The notes under the pieces: generated by a model
The model's database searches: none
The model's input: only the letters and a program-made list of their open reading frames with translations
Told to the model about the DNA's origin: nothing
Part shown: positions 1-5,838 of the stretch, piece by piece
Layout of the letters: each line of letters opens with the position of its first letter
How positions within the stretch are numbered: the first letter of the stretch is position 1
Source of the DNA: Rickettsiaceae bacterium 4572_127
Lineage (GTDB): Bacteria > Pseudomonadota > Alphaproteobacteria > Rs-D84 > NBLK01
Direction: 5' to 3'
Assembly (NCBI GenBank): GCA_002084505.1
Contig: NBLK01000021.1
Location: 1-17,953, forward strand
DNA: 17,953 nucleotides
Program-made: the position numbers and the translations under genes

Positions 1-497
1 TTAGTATTTATTTTATCGAAATTAAATGAAATTTGATAAGTCGTTCCAACTGCATTTCTTTCACCACTTGAAGAACTTCCACCGCTATAAGATGAACCGC
101 CTCCACCATGCTTCACAGACATCGCCAAAGCCCCGACTGCTAATACACCGATTCCGACAGCTCCCATAGTTCCCCAAAAAGAACTTCCTTCATCGTCCTT
201 TTCTTTTGCTTTTCCAGAACTCACTGGATTAGCTCGCCCTGCTGGTAATTTTAGCTTAGAGCCTTCTGCTAGGATCATCCCACCTGCGAAATCTTGTGAT
301 TTAATAATATACCCATCGTCTAGTAAAACAGATTTCACTGCTTGAAAAGTCATTTCATAACTAGCATCAAGAGTTTTAACTTGCATCGCTCGTCGCTGAG
401 CATCTGTAAATGTCGGTTTTTTTGTTCCGCTACCTGACATACAAGCCGTTAGAAATAAAGCAATTACAACAGGATAAAAAATTCTAAATAATTTCAT
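1..497 (-). CDS. Lipoprotein with Gly/Ser-rich region, partial (C-terminus outside window)
   Basis: The reading frame starts at the ATG on the complement of 495-497 and stays open to the window edge, giving 165 visible residues. The signal peptide ends in a lipobox (Leu-Thr-Ala-Cys, Cys19), so the product should be lipidated and membrane anchored. Residues about 30-75 form a small domain resembling a recurrent family of lipoproteins of unknown role ('mQVkT.dasye..FqAvksvL.DdGY.I...D...G.I.AE'). A charged linker, a hydrophobic Gly/Ala stretch (about 110-125) and a Gly/Ser-rich tract follow. The ribosome site AGGA overlaps the stop of the upstream lipoprotein gene (9-base gap), so the two are probably co-transcribed and translationally coupled. 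Precise function is unknown. Confidence 0.75.
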   Translation of the reverse strand, partial: MKLFRIFYPVVIALFLTACMSGSGTKKPTFTDAQRRAMQVKTLDASYEMTFQAVKSVLLDDGYIIKSQDFAGGMILAEGSKLKLPAGRANPVSSGKAKEKDDEGSSFWGTMGAVGIGVLAVGALAMSVKHGGGGSSYSGGSSSSGERNAVGTTYQISFNFDKINT

Positions 498-506
498 TTG
501 CTAGTC

Positions 507-905
507 CTAAAATTGCGATGAAACAACTGAGTAATCTTTTACTACATCATTTGAATCAAAAGTTATTATTAAATCAAAAGTTGATACACTTGTTGAACTA
601 TTAGCCTTTGAACCTGTAAATCCTAAAAGAAAAGGAAGCCCAACTCCATAGGCAGATTGTTTTGAAGATGCATCCACGGATTGTTTTGAGTAAGTCCAAA
701 CTTCATCTCCGCTTCTTGTTTTAGAAACCATATTTGGAGAACCTAATGTTTGAATAACTTCTGTTTGAGTTGTTTGTCCTTTAACTATTTGAGACTTTAC
801 TGTTCCATAAGTTAAATTTGATTTTTGCGGAGCTACTTGTGGCTCAGAGCTTGAACAACCTGCTAGCAAAACAACCGAAGCAATTAGTGATAAAAATAAT
901 TTCAT
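507..905 (-). CDS. BamE/SmpA-OmlA-like small lipoprotein
   Basis: This is a 132-residue protein with a lipoprotein signal peptide (Leu-Leu-Ala-Gly-Cys, Cys17). Residues about 35-75 match the SmpA/OmlA (BamE-like) pattern: 'kGqTtqtEViqtLGsPnmv..trsGdEvWtYs'. In that family the domain folds as a small two-helix, three-strand module on outer-membrane lipoproteins. A true BamE of the BAM complex is usually similar in size, but this general fold is also used by unrelated lipoproteins, so I do not assign bamE. A good Shine-Dalgarno (AAGGAT) lies 6 bases upstream, and a strong sigma70-type promoter lies at 938-966. It is the first gene of a two-gene unit with the lipoprotein at 1-497. Confidence 0.8.
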   Translation of the reverse strand: MKLFLSLIASVVLLAGCSSSEPQVAPQKSNLTYGTVKSQIVKGQTTQTEVIQTLGSPNMVSKTRSGDEVWTYSKQSVDASSKQSAYGVGLPFLLGFTGSKANSSTSVSTFDLIITFDSNDVVKDYSVVSSQF

Positions 906-937
906 AGTAGATCCTTTTTTCTGTTAATTATAAAAGC

Positions 938-966
938 ATTATAATTATATCTAACAAAAAAATCAA
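938..966 (-). promoter_or_regulatory. Sigma70-type promoter for the lipoprotein pair
   Basis: Read on the minus strand there is TTGATT, a 17-base spacer and a perfect TATAAT, placed about 33 bases before the start of the BamE-like gene. This is the closest match to the bacterial consensus in the left part of the window. Confidence 0.6.
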
Positions 967-969
967 GAA

Positions 970-1179
970 TTATTTAAAGAAGGCTTTGTACAACGAAAAA
1001 AACCAAAAGAAAATTGTCCATCCGAGAACTAAGTTAATCATAATATAGACTCTTCTTAATCCGCCTTGGGTTTTTAAAGTTTTATGAAAAAAGGTTGGAG
1101 CAAAATATACACCTCCGATTACAATCAAATCAAAAAAGTGATAAAAAATGAAATTCGAAAAATCTGGAATATCCAACAT
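970..1179 (-). CDS. Small membrane protein, superinfection-immunity (Imm) family-like
   Basis: The protein has 69 residues and two hydrophobic segments (about 10-28 and 45-67). The pattern 'YFaPTff....' in helix 1, then 'iNLvLGWTiffWffsLykAf' in helix 2, matches the phage T4 Imm-like superinfection immunity family, whose members are small inner-membrane proteins. In T4 the family member blocks DNA injection by related phages. Many chromosomal homologues have no tested role, so a defence function is only inferred. There is no clear Shine-Dalgarno within 12 bases of the ATG; a purine-rich stretch lies about 20 bases upstream. The gene is separated from the lipoprotein pair by that pair's own promoter. 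Confidence 0.65.
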   Translation of the reverse strand: MLDIPDFSNFIFYHFFDLIVIGGVYFAPTFFHKTLKTQGGLRRVYIMINLVLGWTIFFWFFSLYKAFFK

Positions 1180-1252
1180 AAAATAAAAATACAGATTCTT
1201 CTCTTTCTAGTCAATAGCAAATAAAACACATTTAGAAGAAACCTCTTTATTT

Positions 1253-1280
1253 TTTACAAAATTATTATATAAATTATAAA
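1253..1280 (+). promoter_or_regulatory. Promoter for the OmpA-like/Slt pair
   Basis: TTTACA, a 16-base AT spacer and TATAAA precede the OmpA-like gene. The predicted start of transcription near 1287 gives a leader of roughly 58 bases ending in a strong Shine-Dalgarno (GAAGGAA) ahead of the ATG at 1345. Confidence 0.5.
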
Positions 1281-1344
1281 ATCGTTAAAAAAAACTTGAT
1301 TTAACTTTTCAACTTCTATACATTTATAAAAAAGAAGGAATTTT

Positions 1345-2505
1345 ATGAAGTTTTTTTTAATCATTTTTATGTTTTTTTTATCTTTACCTATAATTGCAAT
1401 GGACGGAGAAGTTCAAGGCAATGAACCTTACCCACCATCTGTTCAACAACTAGACCGCATAGATGTCTACTCTCCAAGAGAAGGTGATCCATTTATAATA
1501 AACTTAGCCATGAACTATAAATCTTTTGCTCTTTATGAAGCTTGTCTAATGAAAGATTATTCGTCAGGAGAGCGATTCGCACAAAAAGCTATTTCAGCTT
1601 ATGCAGGTCAGAGAGTTCTTCCCGAAAATCCTAACTCATGGTCTATTGCCCAAGAACACTTAGTTGAAGTAGACCGAGCTTATGAAAATCTAAATTTTGT
1701 ATTAAAAAGAAGTTCCGCCGATACTTTTCCAGCTTTAACAGCTGAGGCACAGACTAAATTTGATTGTTGGGTAGAACAAGCTACTGAAAATAATAATCAA
1801 AATCACATCGCTGAATGTAGAAACCGTTTTTACTCTGCCATACATGCTTTAAATGAAAAGTTTGATTTTATGTTTATAAAAAATCATGAGAAAAAAGCAA
1901 AAGTAAAATGCAAAAGTAAAAAATGTGTAAAGGTAGCTAAAAAAACACAAGAGAAAAAAGAAGTTGCTTCCAATAATGGTGAAGGATTGCAAATTCTAAC
2001 TCCTGTTGAAGGTTGTTGTGGAGAAAATCCCGTTAGCCGTGAAGAGTTTGATGCTCTAAAAGAAGAAGTTGCTATCTTAAGAAAAATGATTGAAGATTTA
2101 AAAACTCAGTTTGAAAATATACCTGTCGAAAGAACAACCGAAAAAGCAGTTATAACCTTGCCTAATATGGAGGCCTTTGAAATCTTCTTTGATTTTGATT
2201 CCGCTGTTATAAAAAAAGTTTACTATGATGTTTTACATAGAGTTGCTCAATTAGCTAATGGAAATCAAGCAATAACTTTTTTAATCTCAGGACACACAGA
2301 TACCTCTGGAAAAAATAACTACAATCAAAGACTTGGTCAAAGACGAGCTGATTCAGTTAAAGCATTTTTGATAAAGCATGGAGCAAATAGAAACAATTTA
2401 ACTATTATCTCAAAGGGAGAAACTGATCTAAAATTACAAACTCGTGATGGCGTTAAAGAATACCAGAATCGTAGAGTCTTTATTGAAAAGCTTCCCGCTA
2501 AGTAA
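1345..2505 (+). CDS. OmpA-family peptidoglycan-binding envelope protein
   Basis: The protein has 386 residues. A Sec signal peptide (about 1-18) is followed by an N-terminal region (about 45-175) with conserved 'FDCWvEQatEnnnQ..hIAeCR..F', a pattern I know from alphaproteobacterial OmpA-family proteins. Next come a Lys-rich linker with Cys pairs (about 180-200) and a short coiled coil (about 230-255). The C-terminal OmpA domain (about 275-386) has FFDFDSA, SGHTDTSG with Asp319, the LGQRRA motif with Arg334, and a terminal NRRV. Asp319 and Arg334 correspond to the residues that grip diaminopimelate in this family, so the product should tether the envelope to peptidoglycan. Its stop codon overlaps the start of the lytic transglycosylase gene by one base, so the two are translationally coupled. 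Confidence 0.9.
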   Translation: MKFFLIIFMFFLSLPIIAMDGEVQGNEPYPPSVQQLDRIDVYSPREGDPFIINLAMNYKSFALYEACLMKDYSSGERFAQKAISAYAGQRVLPENPNSWSIAQEHLVEVDRAYENLNFVLKRSSADTFPALTAEAQTKFDCWVEQATENNNQNHIAECRNRFYSAIHALNEKFDFMFIKNHEKKAKVKCKSKKCVKVAKKTQEKKEVASNNGEGLQILTPVEGCCGENPVSREEFDALKEEVAILRKMIEDLKTQFENIPVERTTEKAVITLPNMEAFEIFFDFDSAVIKKVYYDVLHRVAQLANGNQAITFLISGHTDTSGKNNYNQRLGQRRADSVKAFLIKHGANRNNLTIISKGETDLKLQTRDGVKEYQNRRVFIEKLPAK

Positions 2506-4148
2506 TGAAATTTTTAATATTTTTTTTGATCTCTTTTCAAGTTCTAGCCTATACTCCAACTCCACAAATTTTATCTGATGCAGATGTTTTCCTGTATAAA
2601 GAATCGTTTGAAAATAAAAAAATAAATCTCAATAATTCAACTGTTGATTCTATAATCAAAGGTGTTTTTTTGTCTGAACTATATCTTTCAAATGGTTACA
2701 AAACCTCTAAAAAAGACTTACGAAATTGGCTAAATAATTATAGTGATTTACCAAATGCAAGCAAGATCTACAAACTTGCAAAAAGCAAAAAAGTAGCGAA
2801 TATAAAACGCCCTTCAATTCCAAAAAGAAGTTATAGAATTCATTACAGCTCGTCTCGTTATTCTTCGTTAATTCGCAATAAATATACCTCAAAATTTGTT
2901 CTGAAAAAAATTAAAGAATTCAAAAAATCTATACATAAAGGACATAGTAAAAATGCTAAAAATATATTGCAAAATTCAAAATTTAAAAAAGCCCTTCGCA
3001 AGACTGACTATAATCGTCTATGTGGGAAATTAGCCTTTATGTACTTTTTAGATGAGATGTATTCAAGAGCAAAAAAATGGGCAAAACCCGCAAGTAAAAC
3101 AGCCTCAAATGCATCTTGGGTTATGGGATTAATTTCGTTTATTAAAGATGATTATGAGACAGCCGGAAAGTATTTTGAGAAGGTAAAAAATGCGAATCAG
3201 GAAAAAGAATACATGAATGCTCAAGGAGCTTTTTGGGCTTACAAGGCTTACAAAACAGATGGAAATTCAAAAAAAGCAGATGAAATGTTGCAATTTGCGA
3301 GCAAGAAAACTGACTCATTTTATGGCATTTTAGCAGGTGAAAAATTAGGTCTAACTAAAAATATAAACTGGCTTCCTTTTCGCATGACGATTGAAGATGC
3401 TCAGGAGATTTTATCTTGGAAAGGGGGCATGCGAGCTTTGGCTTTGATACAAATTGGAGAGCTGGAATTGGCAGAACAAGAGTTAAAATATCTGATAAAA
3501 TTTGATCATTCTTCGTCACTTATGAAAGCTGTTTTGGCATTAGCTAGTCAGGAAAATCTTCCTCATTTTTCATTAGATGTTGGTAGAAATTTTATAGGTT
3601 ATCAAAATAAAGATTTGTATAATTCTGCTCTTTATCCTGTTCCAAATTGGACTCCCGATATTGGTTGGCAAGTTGATAAGTCTATCGTTTTAGGTGTGAT
3701 TCGGCAGGAATCTAGGTTCAAAACATCGGCAAAAAGTTGGGTTGGAGCAAATGGTCTAATGCAAATAATGCCTGCAACTGCATCTTTTATAGAAAAAGAT
3801 AAATCGCTAAAAAAACGAAATCGTTATAAGCTAAATAATCCTAGTTTTAATCTAAGTGTTGGGCAGAAATATATTAAATTTTTAACTAGAATCTTAGGAG
3901 ATAAAAATGATTTGATTCGTATTTTAGGATCATACAATGCCGGTCCAAAAACAGTTTTAGACTTTGACAAAAAAGTTAAAAAACATGGAGATGATCCGTT
4001 ACTTTATTTAGAATGTTTTCCTGCAAAAGAAACTAGATCGTATATAAAAAATGTTCTTATGAATATCTGGAAATATCAGTTGCGATTCGAAGGAGAAGCT
4101 CGTTCGCTTGAAGAACTTTCCGAAAATAACTTCCCTAAATATGAATAA
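2505..4148 (+). CDS. slt: Soluble lytic murein transglycosylase (SLT family)
   Basis: The protein has 547 residues and a signal peptide (cut near residue 15), so it is periplasmic. It cleaves the MurNAc-GlcNAc bond to form 1,6-anhydro products. Residues about 130-370 are helical and repeat-like, as in the superhelical ring of Slt70-type enzymes. The C-terminal catalytic domain (about 385-520) shows 'VLGVIRQESRF' with catalytic Glu402, 'GANGLMQIMPATA' and 'LGSYNAGP', the family's core motifs. Length is somewhat below Slt70 of E. coli (about 640). The start is fixed by the TAATG overlap with the upstream OmpA-like gene, pairing a peptidoglycan-binding protein with a peptidoglycan-cutting enzyme. 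A highly basic stretch near residues 80-145 is unusual for a periplasmic protein. Confidence 0.9.
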   Translation: MKFLIFFLISFQVLAYTPTPQILSDADVFLYKESFENKKINLNNSTVDSIIKGVFLSELYLSNGYKTSKKDLRNWLNNYSDLPNASKIYKLAKSKKVANIKRPSIPKRSYRIHYSSSRYSSLIRNKYTSKFVLKKIKEFKKSIHKGHSKNAKNILQNSKFKKALRKTDYNRLCGKLAFMYFLDEMYSRAKKWAKPASKTASNASWVMGLISFIKDDYETAGKYFEKVKNANQEKEYMNAQGAFWAYKAYKTDGNSKKADEMLQFASKKTDSFYGILAGEKLGLTKNINWLPFRMTIEDAQEILSWKGGMRALALIQIGELELAEQELKYLIKFDHSSSLMKAVLALASQENLPHFSLDVGRNFIGYQNKDLYNSALYPVPNWTPDIGWQVDKSIVLGVIRQESRFKTSAKSWVGANGLMQIMPATASFIEKDKSLKKRNRYKLNNPSFNLSVGQKYIKFLTRILGDKNDLIRILGSYNAGPKTVLDFDKKVKKHGDDPLLYLECFPAKETRSYIKNVLMNIWKYQLRFEGEARSLEELSENNFPKYE

Positions 4149-4223
4149 AAATAATCTCTTAATTTGTTTTTGATTTTTTTTTCAAATACTAAATTCAATA
4201 AAATAAAACAGAATTAAAAACAA

Positions 4224-4295
4224 ACTCGGTCTTCACCTCTCCCCTTGCGGGAGAGGTCAAAATAATTTTCTATAAAATTATTTTGGGTGAGGGGT
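4224..4295 (+). repeat. GC-rich double-hairpin palindromic repeat, copy R1
   Basis: Two adjacent inverted repeats are present. The first is CCTCTCCC/GGGAGAGG (4236-4243 with 4249-4256). The second is CAAAATAATTTT/AAAATTATTTTG (4258-4269 with 4274-4285), a perfect 12-bp stem. They are enclosed by TCACC (4233-4237) and GGTGA (4286-4290). Related copies lie at 13665-13722, 13808-13868 and 17855-17892. It resembles small dispersed palindromic elements found between genes in proteobacteria. Confidence 0.85.
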
Positions 4296-4312
4296 ATTTC
4301 TTAAAAATAAAT

Positions 4313-4350
4313 CGTCATTCCTGCGAAGGCAGGAATCTCACCGAATCAAA
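4313..4350 (+). repeat. Palindromic module ATTCCTGC-gaag-GCAGGAAT
   Basis: A perfect 8-bp inverted repeat (4317-4324 with 4329-4336) sits in a context beginning GTCATTCC and ending CACCGAATCAAATC. A degenerate inverted copy with the same flank (GATTCGATTCGGTGAG) occurs at 13768-13806. GTCATTCC...GGAAT palindromes are common intergenic elements in proteobacteria. Confidence 0.75.
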
Positions 4351-4359
4351 TCTTTTTTC

Positions 4360-4388
4360 TTTACAATTAAAATCTAATTTGTTATGCT
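4360..4388 (+). promoter_or_regulatory. Promoter of the structured RNA / barrel-protein unit
   Basis: TTTACA (4360-4365), a 17-base spacer and TATGCT (4383-4388) place the transcription start at about 4394-4396. No comparable promoter is visible in the 22 bases between the terminator at 4585 and the barrel gene at 4608, so this is the best candidate for driving both. Confidence 0.6.
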
Positions 4389-4394
4389 ATTTAT

Positions 4395-4585
4395 AGCTTA
4401 GTTATTGCTAGGCTGTGGTTTGATCACCACTTATGATAAGCGATTTTCGGCAATCGTATTTGCCGTATTCTAGTTTTCGGACTGGGATACGGTGTTATGT
4501 CCAGTCCTTTTGGGGATAAAGACATCGTAGCCAACTTATCATGGTTTGATCAAATCCCAGTCCGCTTTTTAAGGCGGATTTTTTT
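4395..4585 (+). ncRNA. Unrecognised structured RNA (about 190 nt), possible attenuator/riboswitch
   Basis: The segment has a promoter, extensive self-complementarity and an intrinsic terminator. A closing helix pairs 4411-4426 with 4547-4562 (15 of 16 positions, two of them G-U). After a small internal loop, 4431-4440 pairs with 4535-4544 (10 bp). The enclosed part can form CGGCAA/TTGCCG (4448-4453 with 4460-4465) and GGACTGG/CCAGTCC (4479-4485 with 4501-4507). The 3' strand around 4554-4564 has three competing partners: 4411-4420, a perfect 11-bp match at 4478-4488, and the terminator arm at 4574-4580. I find no match to TPP, FMN, cobalamin, SAM, glycine, lysine, SRP, RNase P or tmRNA signatures. 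A diverged 6S RNA is possible from the size and rod shape. The transcript leads straight into the beta-barrel gene. Confidence 0.6.
4559..4585 (+). terminator. Intrinsic terminator at the end of the structured RNA
   Basis: AGTCCGC (4559-4565) pairs with GCGGATT (4574-4580), seven pairs counting one G-T, around an 8-base loop. Thymines 4579-4585 follow directly. Its 5' arm overlaps the longer pairings described for the RNA, which would prevent it from forming. It ends 22 bases before the ATG of the barrel-protein gene. Confidence 0.65.
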
Positions 4586-4607
4586 CATAAAAAGAAAGGA
4601 TTTAACC

Positions 4608-5204
4608 ATGAAAAAACAAATATTATTAGTCGCTGTGTCAGTCTTGGCACTAACTACAACTGCAAATGCAAATTATGTTACAGGAAGTTTTGATGTCGGA
4701 GGAGTTATGAATGCTTCAACTCAAGATCAACTAGAATCAAGCTCTAACTTTAATATTGGATTTGGGGCTAGAATCAACAAAAGAATCAGAGCAGAAGGTT
4801 CTTTTTCTCATAGATCGAGTGAAACTAATGAAGCACAAATGATTTATCACTCTGGGTTAACAGAGCTTGCTGATTTACAATACACTCGTGAAGTTACGAA
4901 TAATATCATTTTTGGAACTATGTTTTATGATTTTGAAAATGAAGGAAAATTAAAACCTTTTGTTGGAATTGGTTTTGGATTTGGAACATCTGATACAAAA
5001 ATTTCAAATTTTGAATCTGAAATAGGTAATGTTTATTGGACATTAGAAGGAGAAGCTGATGAAACATTTTTAGCTTATCGTGGTATTTTTGGAATTGGTT
5101 ATGAAATCAATAAAAATACTACTTTAGATTTTAGCTATGAATTACTAGGAGCCTCTTCTAGTTCAGGCAATAGCTTTAATGTTGGACTTAGATATAATTT
5201 CTAA
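4608..5204 (+). CDS. Outer-membrane beta-barrel protein (opacity/OmpA-barrel type)
   Basis: The product has 198 residues. A typical signal peptide ends Ala-Asn-Ala before residue 22. The rest alternates polar and aromatic residues in strand-like runs (for example 'FNIGFGARINKRIRAEGSF', 'FVGIGFGFGTS', 'FNVGLRYNF') and ends in Phe, the usual C-terminal signal for BAM-mediated insertion. It belongs to the broad 8-stranded outer-membrane barrel class; the specific role is unknown. I chose the ATG at 4608 because it has a good Shine-Dalgarno (GAAAGGA) and directly begins the signal peptide. An in-frame ATG at 4497 would add a non-signal extension translated from the structured RNA and its terminator, so I reject it. 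Expression probably depends on readthrough of the terminator at 4559-4585. Confidence 0.85.
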   Translation: MKKQILLVAVSVLALTTTANANYVTGSFDVGGVMNASTQDQLESSSNFNIGFGARINKRIRAEGSFSHRSSETNEAQMIYHSGLTELADLQYTREVTNNIIFGTMFYDFENEGKLKPFVGIGFGFGTSDTKISNFESEIGNVYWTLEGEADETFLAYRGIFGIGYEINKNTTLDFSYELLGASSSSGNSFNVGLRYNF

Positions 5205-5230
5205 AATCAAAAAAGAACTTTCATAAGTGA

Positions 5231-5256
5231 GAGGAGGGAATTAGCCCTCCTTTTTT
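5231..5256 (+). terminator. Terminator of the barrel-protein gene
   Basis: GGAGGG (5233-5238) and CCCTCC (5245-5250) form a 6-bp GC stem with a 6-base loop, followed by six thymines. The right half and the T-run lie inside the last codons of the convergent gene at 5241-5759, so a terminator and a protein C-terminus share DNA. Confidence 0.85.
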
Positions 5257-5759
5257 ATTTGAATTAATTTATTTTTTTGTAAAATAATGTCCCACTCATT
5301 TAAACAATTTTGAGCTAGTTTTTTAGCATCAATACAATTTGTTAAAATTTCAAAATCACCACCTAAAAAACATCCATCAGAGTTTTCGCAAAGTATAAAG
5401 TCCTTAAAATGATCAGTAACTTTTGTTCCTTTTGAGCCTTCATTTATATTTATCACGATGTGTTTTCCTTTAACCTTGCATCCTGCTTTCGTTTTTTTTC
5501 TTTTATAATGCTTGTATGTATTAGTCAACTTTCTACAAAATTGCAAGTTTTTACTTTCTTTAATTTCTTTTTCTAAATCATCTCTTGAAATATTTTCACT
5601 CTCTATTAACCAATCATACAAATGCCAACAATTAACAAAAAAAGCTAAAATATCATCTTCTCTATTTATTAAAGCCTCCTCTTGATTGGTGTAAGCTTTT
5701 TGTAATCGCAAAAAATAACGATTTATTCTTTCTAATTGCTCTAAATAATCTTTATTCAT
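5241..5759 (-). CDS. Hypothetical protein with 'HL.DW ... NT.KH' helical domain
   Basis: The 172-residue protein lacks a signal peptide or membrane segment, so it should be cytosolic. The N-terminal half is helical, with 'DDILAFFVNCWHLYDWL' (35-51) and 'CRKLTNTYKHYK' (75-86). This combination recalls uncharacterised orphan proteins that carry a His-Leu-x-Asp-Trp motif and an Asn-x-x-Lys-His motif. The C-terminal half (about 95-170) looks like mixed strand and helix. The histidine spacing does not fit the classical HEPN RNase motif, so no nuclease activity is claimed. It has an excellent Shine-Dalgarno (AAGGATGAG). It lies 79 bases downstream of alaS on the same strand, with a weak terminator-like hairpin between. 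Function unknown. Confidence 0.7.
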   Translation of the reverse strand: MNKDYLEQLERINRYFLRLQKAYTNQEEALINREDDILAFFVNCWHLYDWLIESENISRDDLEKEIKESKNLQFCRKLTNTYKHYKRKKTKAGCKVKGKHIVININEGSKGTKVTDHFKDFILCENSDGCFLGGDFEILTNCIDAKKLAQNCLNEWDIILQKNKLIQIKKEG

Positions 5760-5803
5760 AACTCATCCTTTTTTTTACTTTTACATTGTAATTTTTTTAG
5801 CAT

Positions 5804-5835
5804 AAAAAGAAAAATCGATCAATGAGAAGATTTTC
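5804..5835 (-). terminator. Weak terminator candidate after alaS
   Basis: On the minus strand GAAAATC and GATTTTTC can pair around a 12-base loop and are followed by CTTTTT. The stem is AT-rich and has one bulge, so readthrough into the downstream orphan gene is likely. Confidence 0.3.
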
Positions 5836-5838
5836 CTA

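Noticed and set aside
4415..4430. T-arm-like hairpin around GGTTTGATC, suggesting a tRNA or tmRNA piece
   Set aside because: Stem and loop lengths do not fit a T-arm, no acceptor or anticodon arm is present, and no tmRNA tag-like frame is seen.
4395..4585. SRP RNA, RNase P RNA or a known riboswitch
   Set aside because: Signature motifs such as GGAAGGAAGCAGCC, GAGGAAAGTC or the TPP/cobalamin boxes are absent. 6S RNA could not be excluded by eye and is listed as an alternative.
4497..4607. In-frame upstream start (ATG 4497) extending the barrel protein by 37 residues
   Set aside because: It would translate the structured RNA and its terminator, and bury the signal peptide; ATG 4608 has a proper ribosome site and signal sequence.
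5241..5759. HEPN ribonuclease
   Set aside because: The Arg...His spacing in RKLTNTYKH has seven intervening residues rather than the four to six of the HEPN motif, so the label is not justified.
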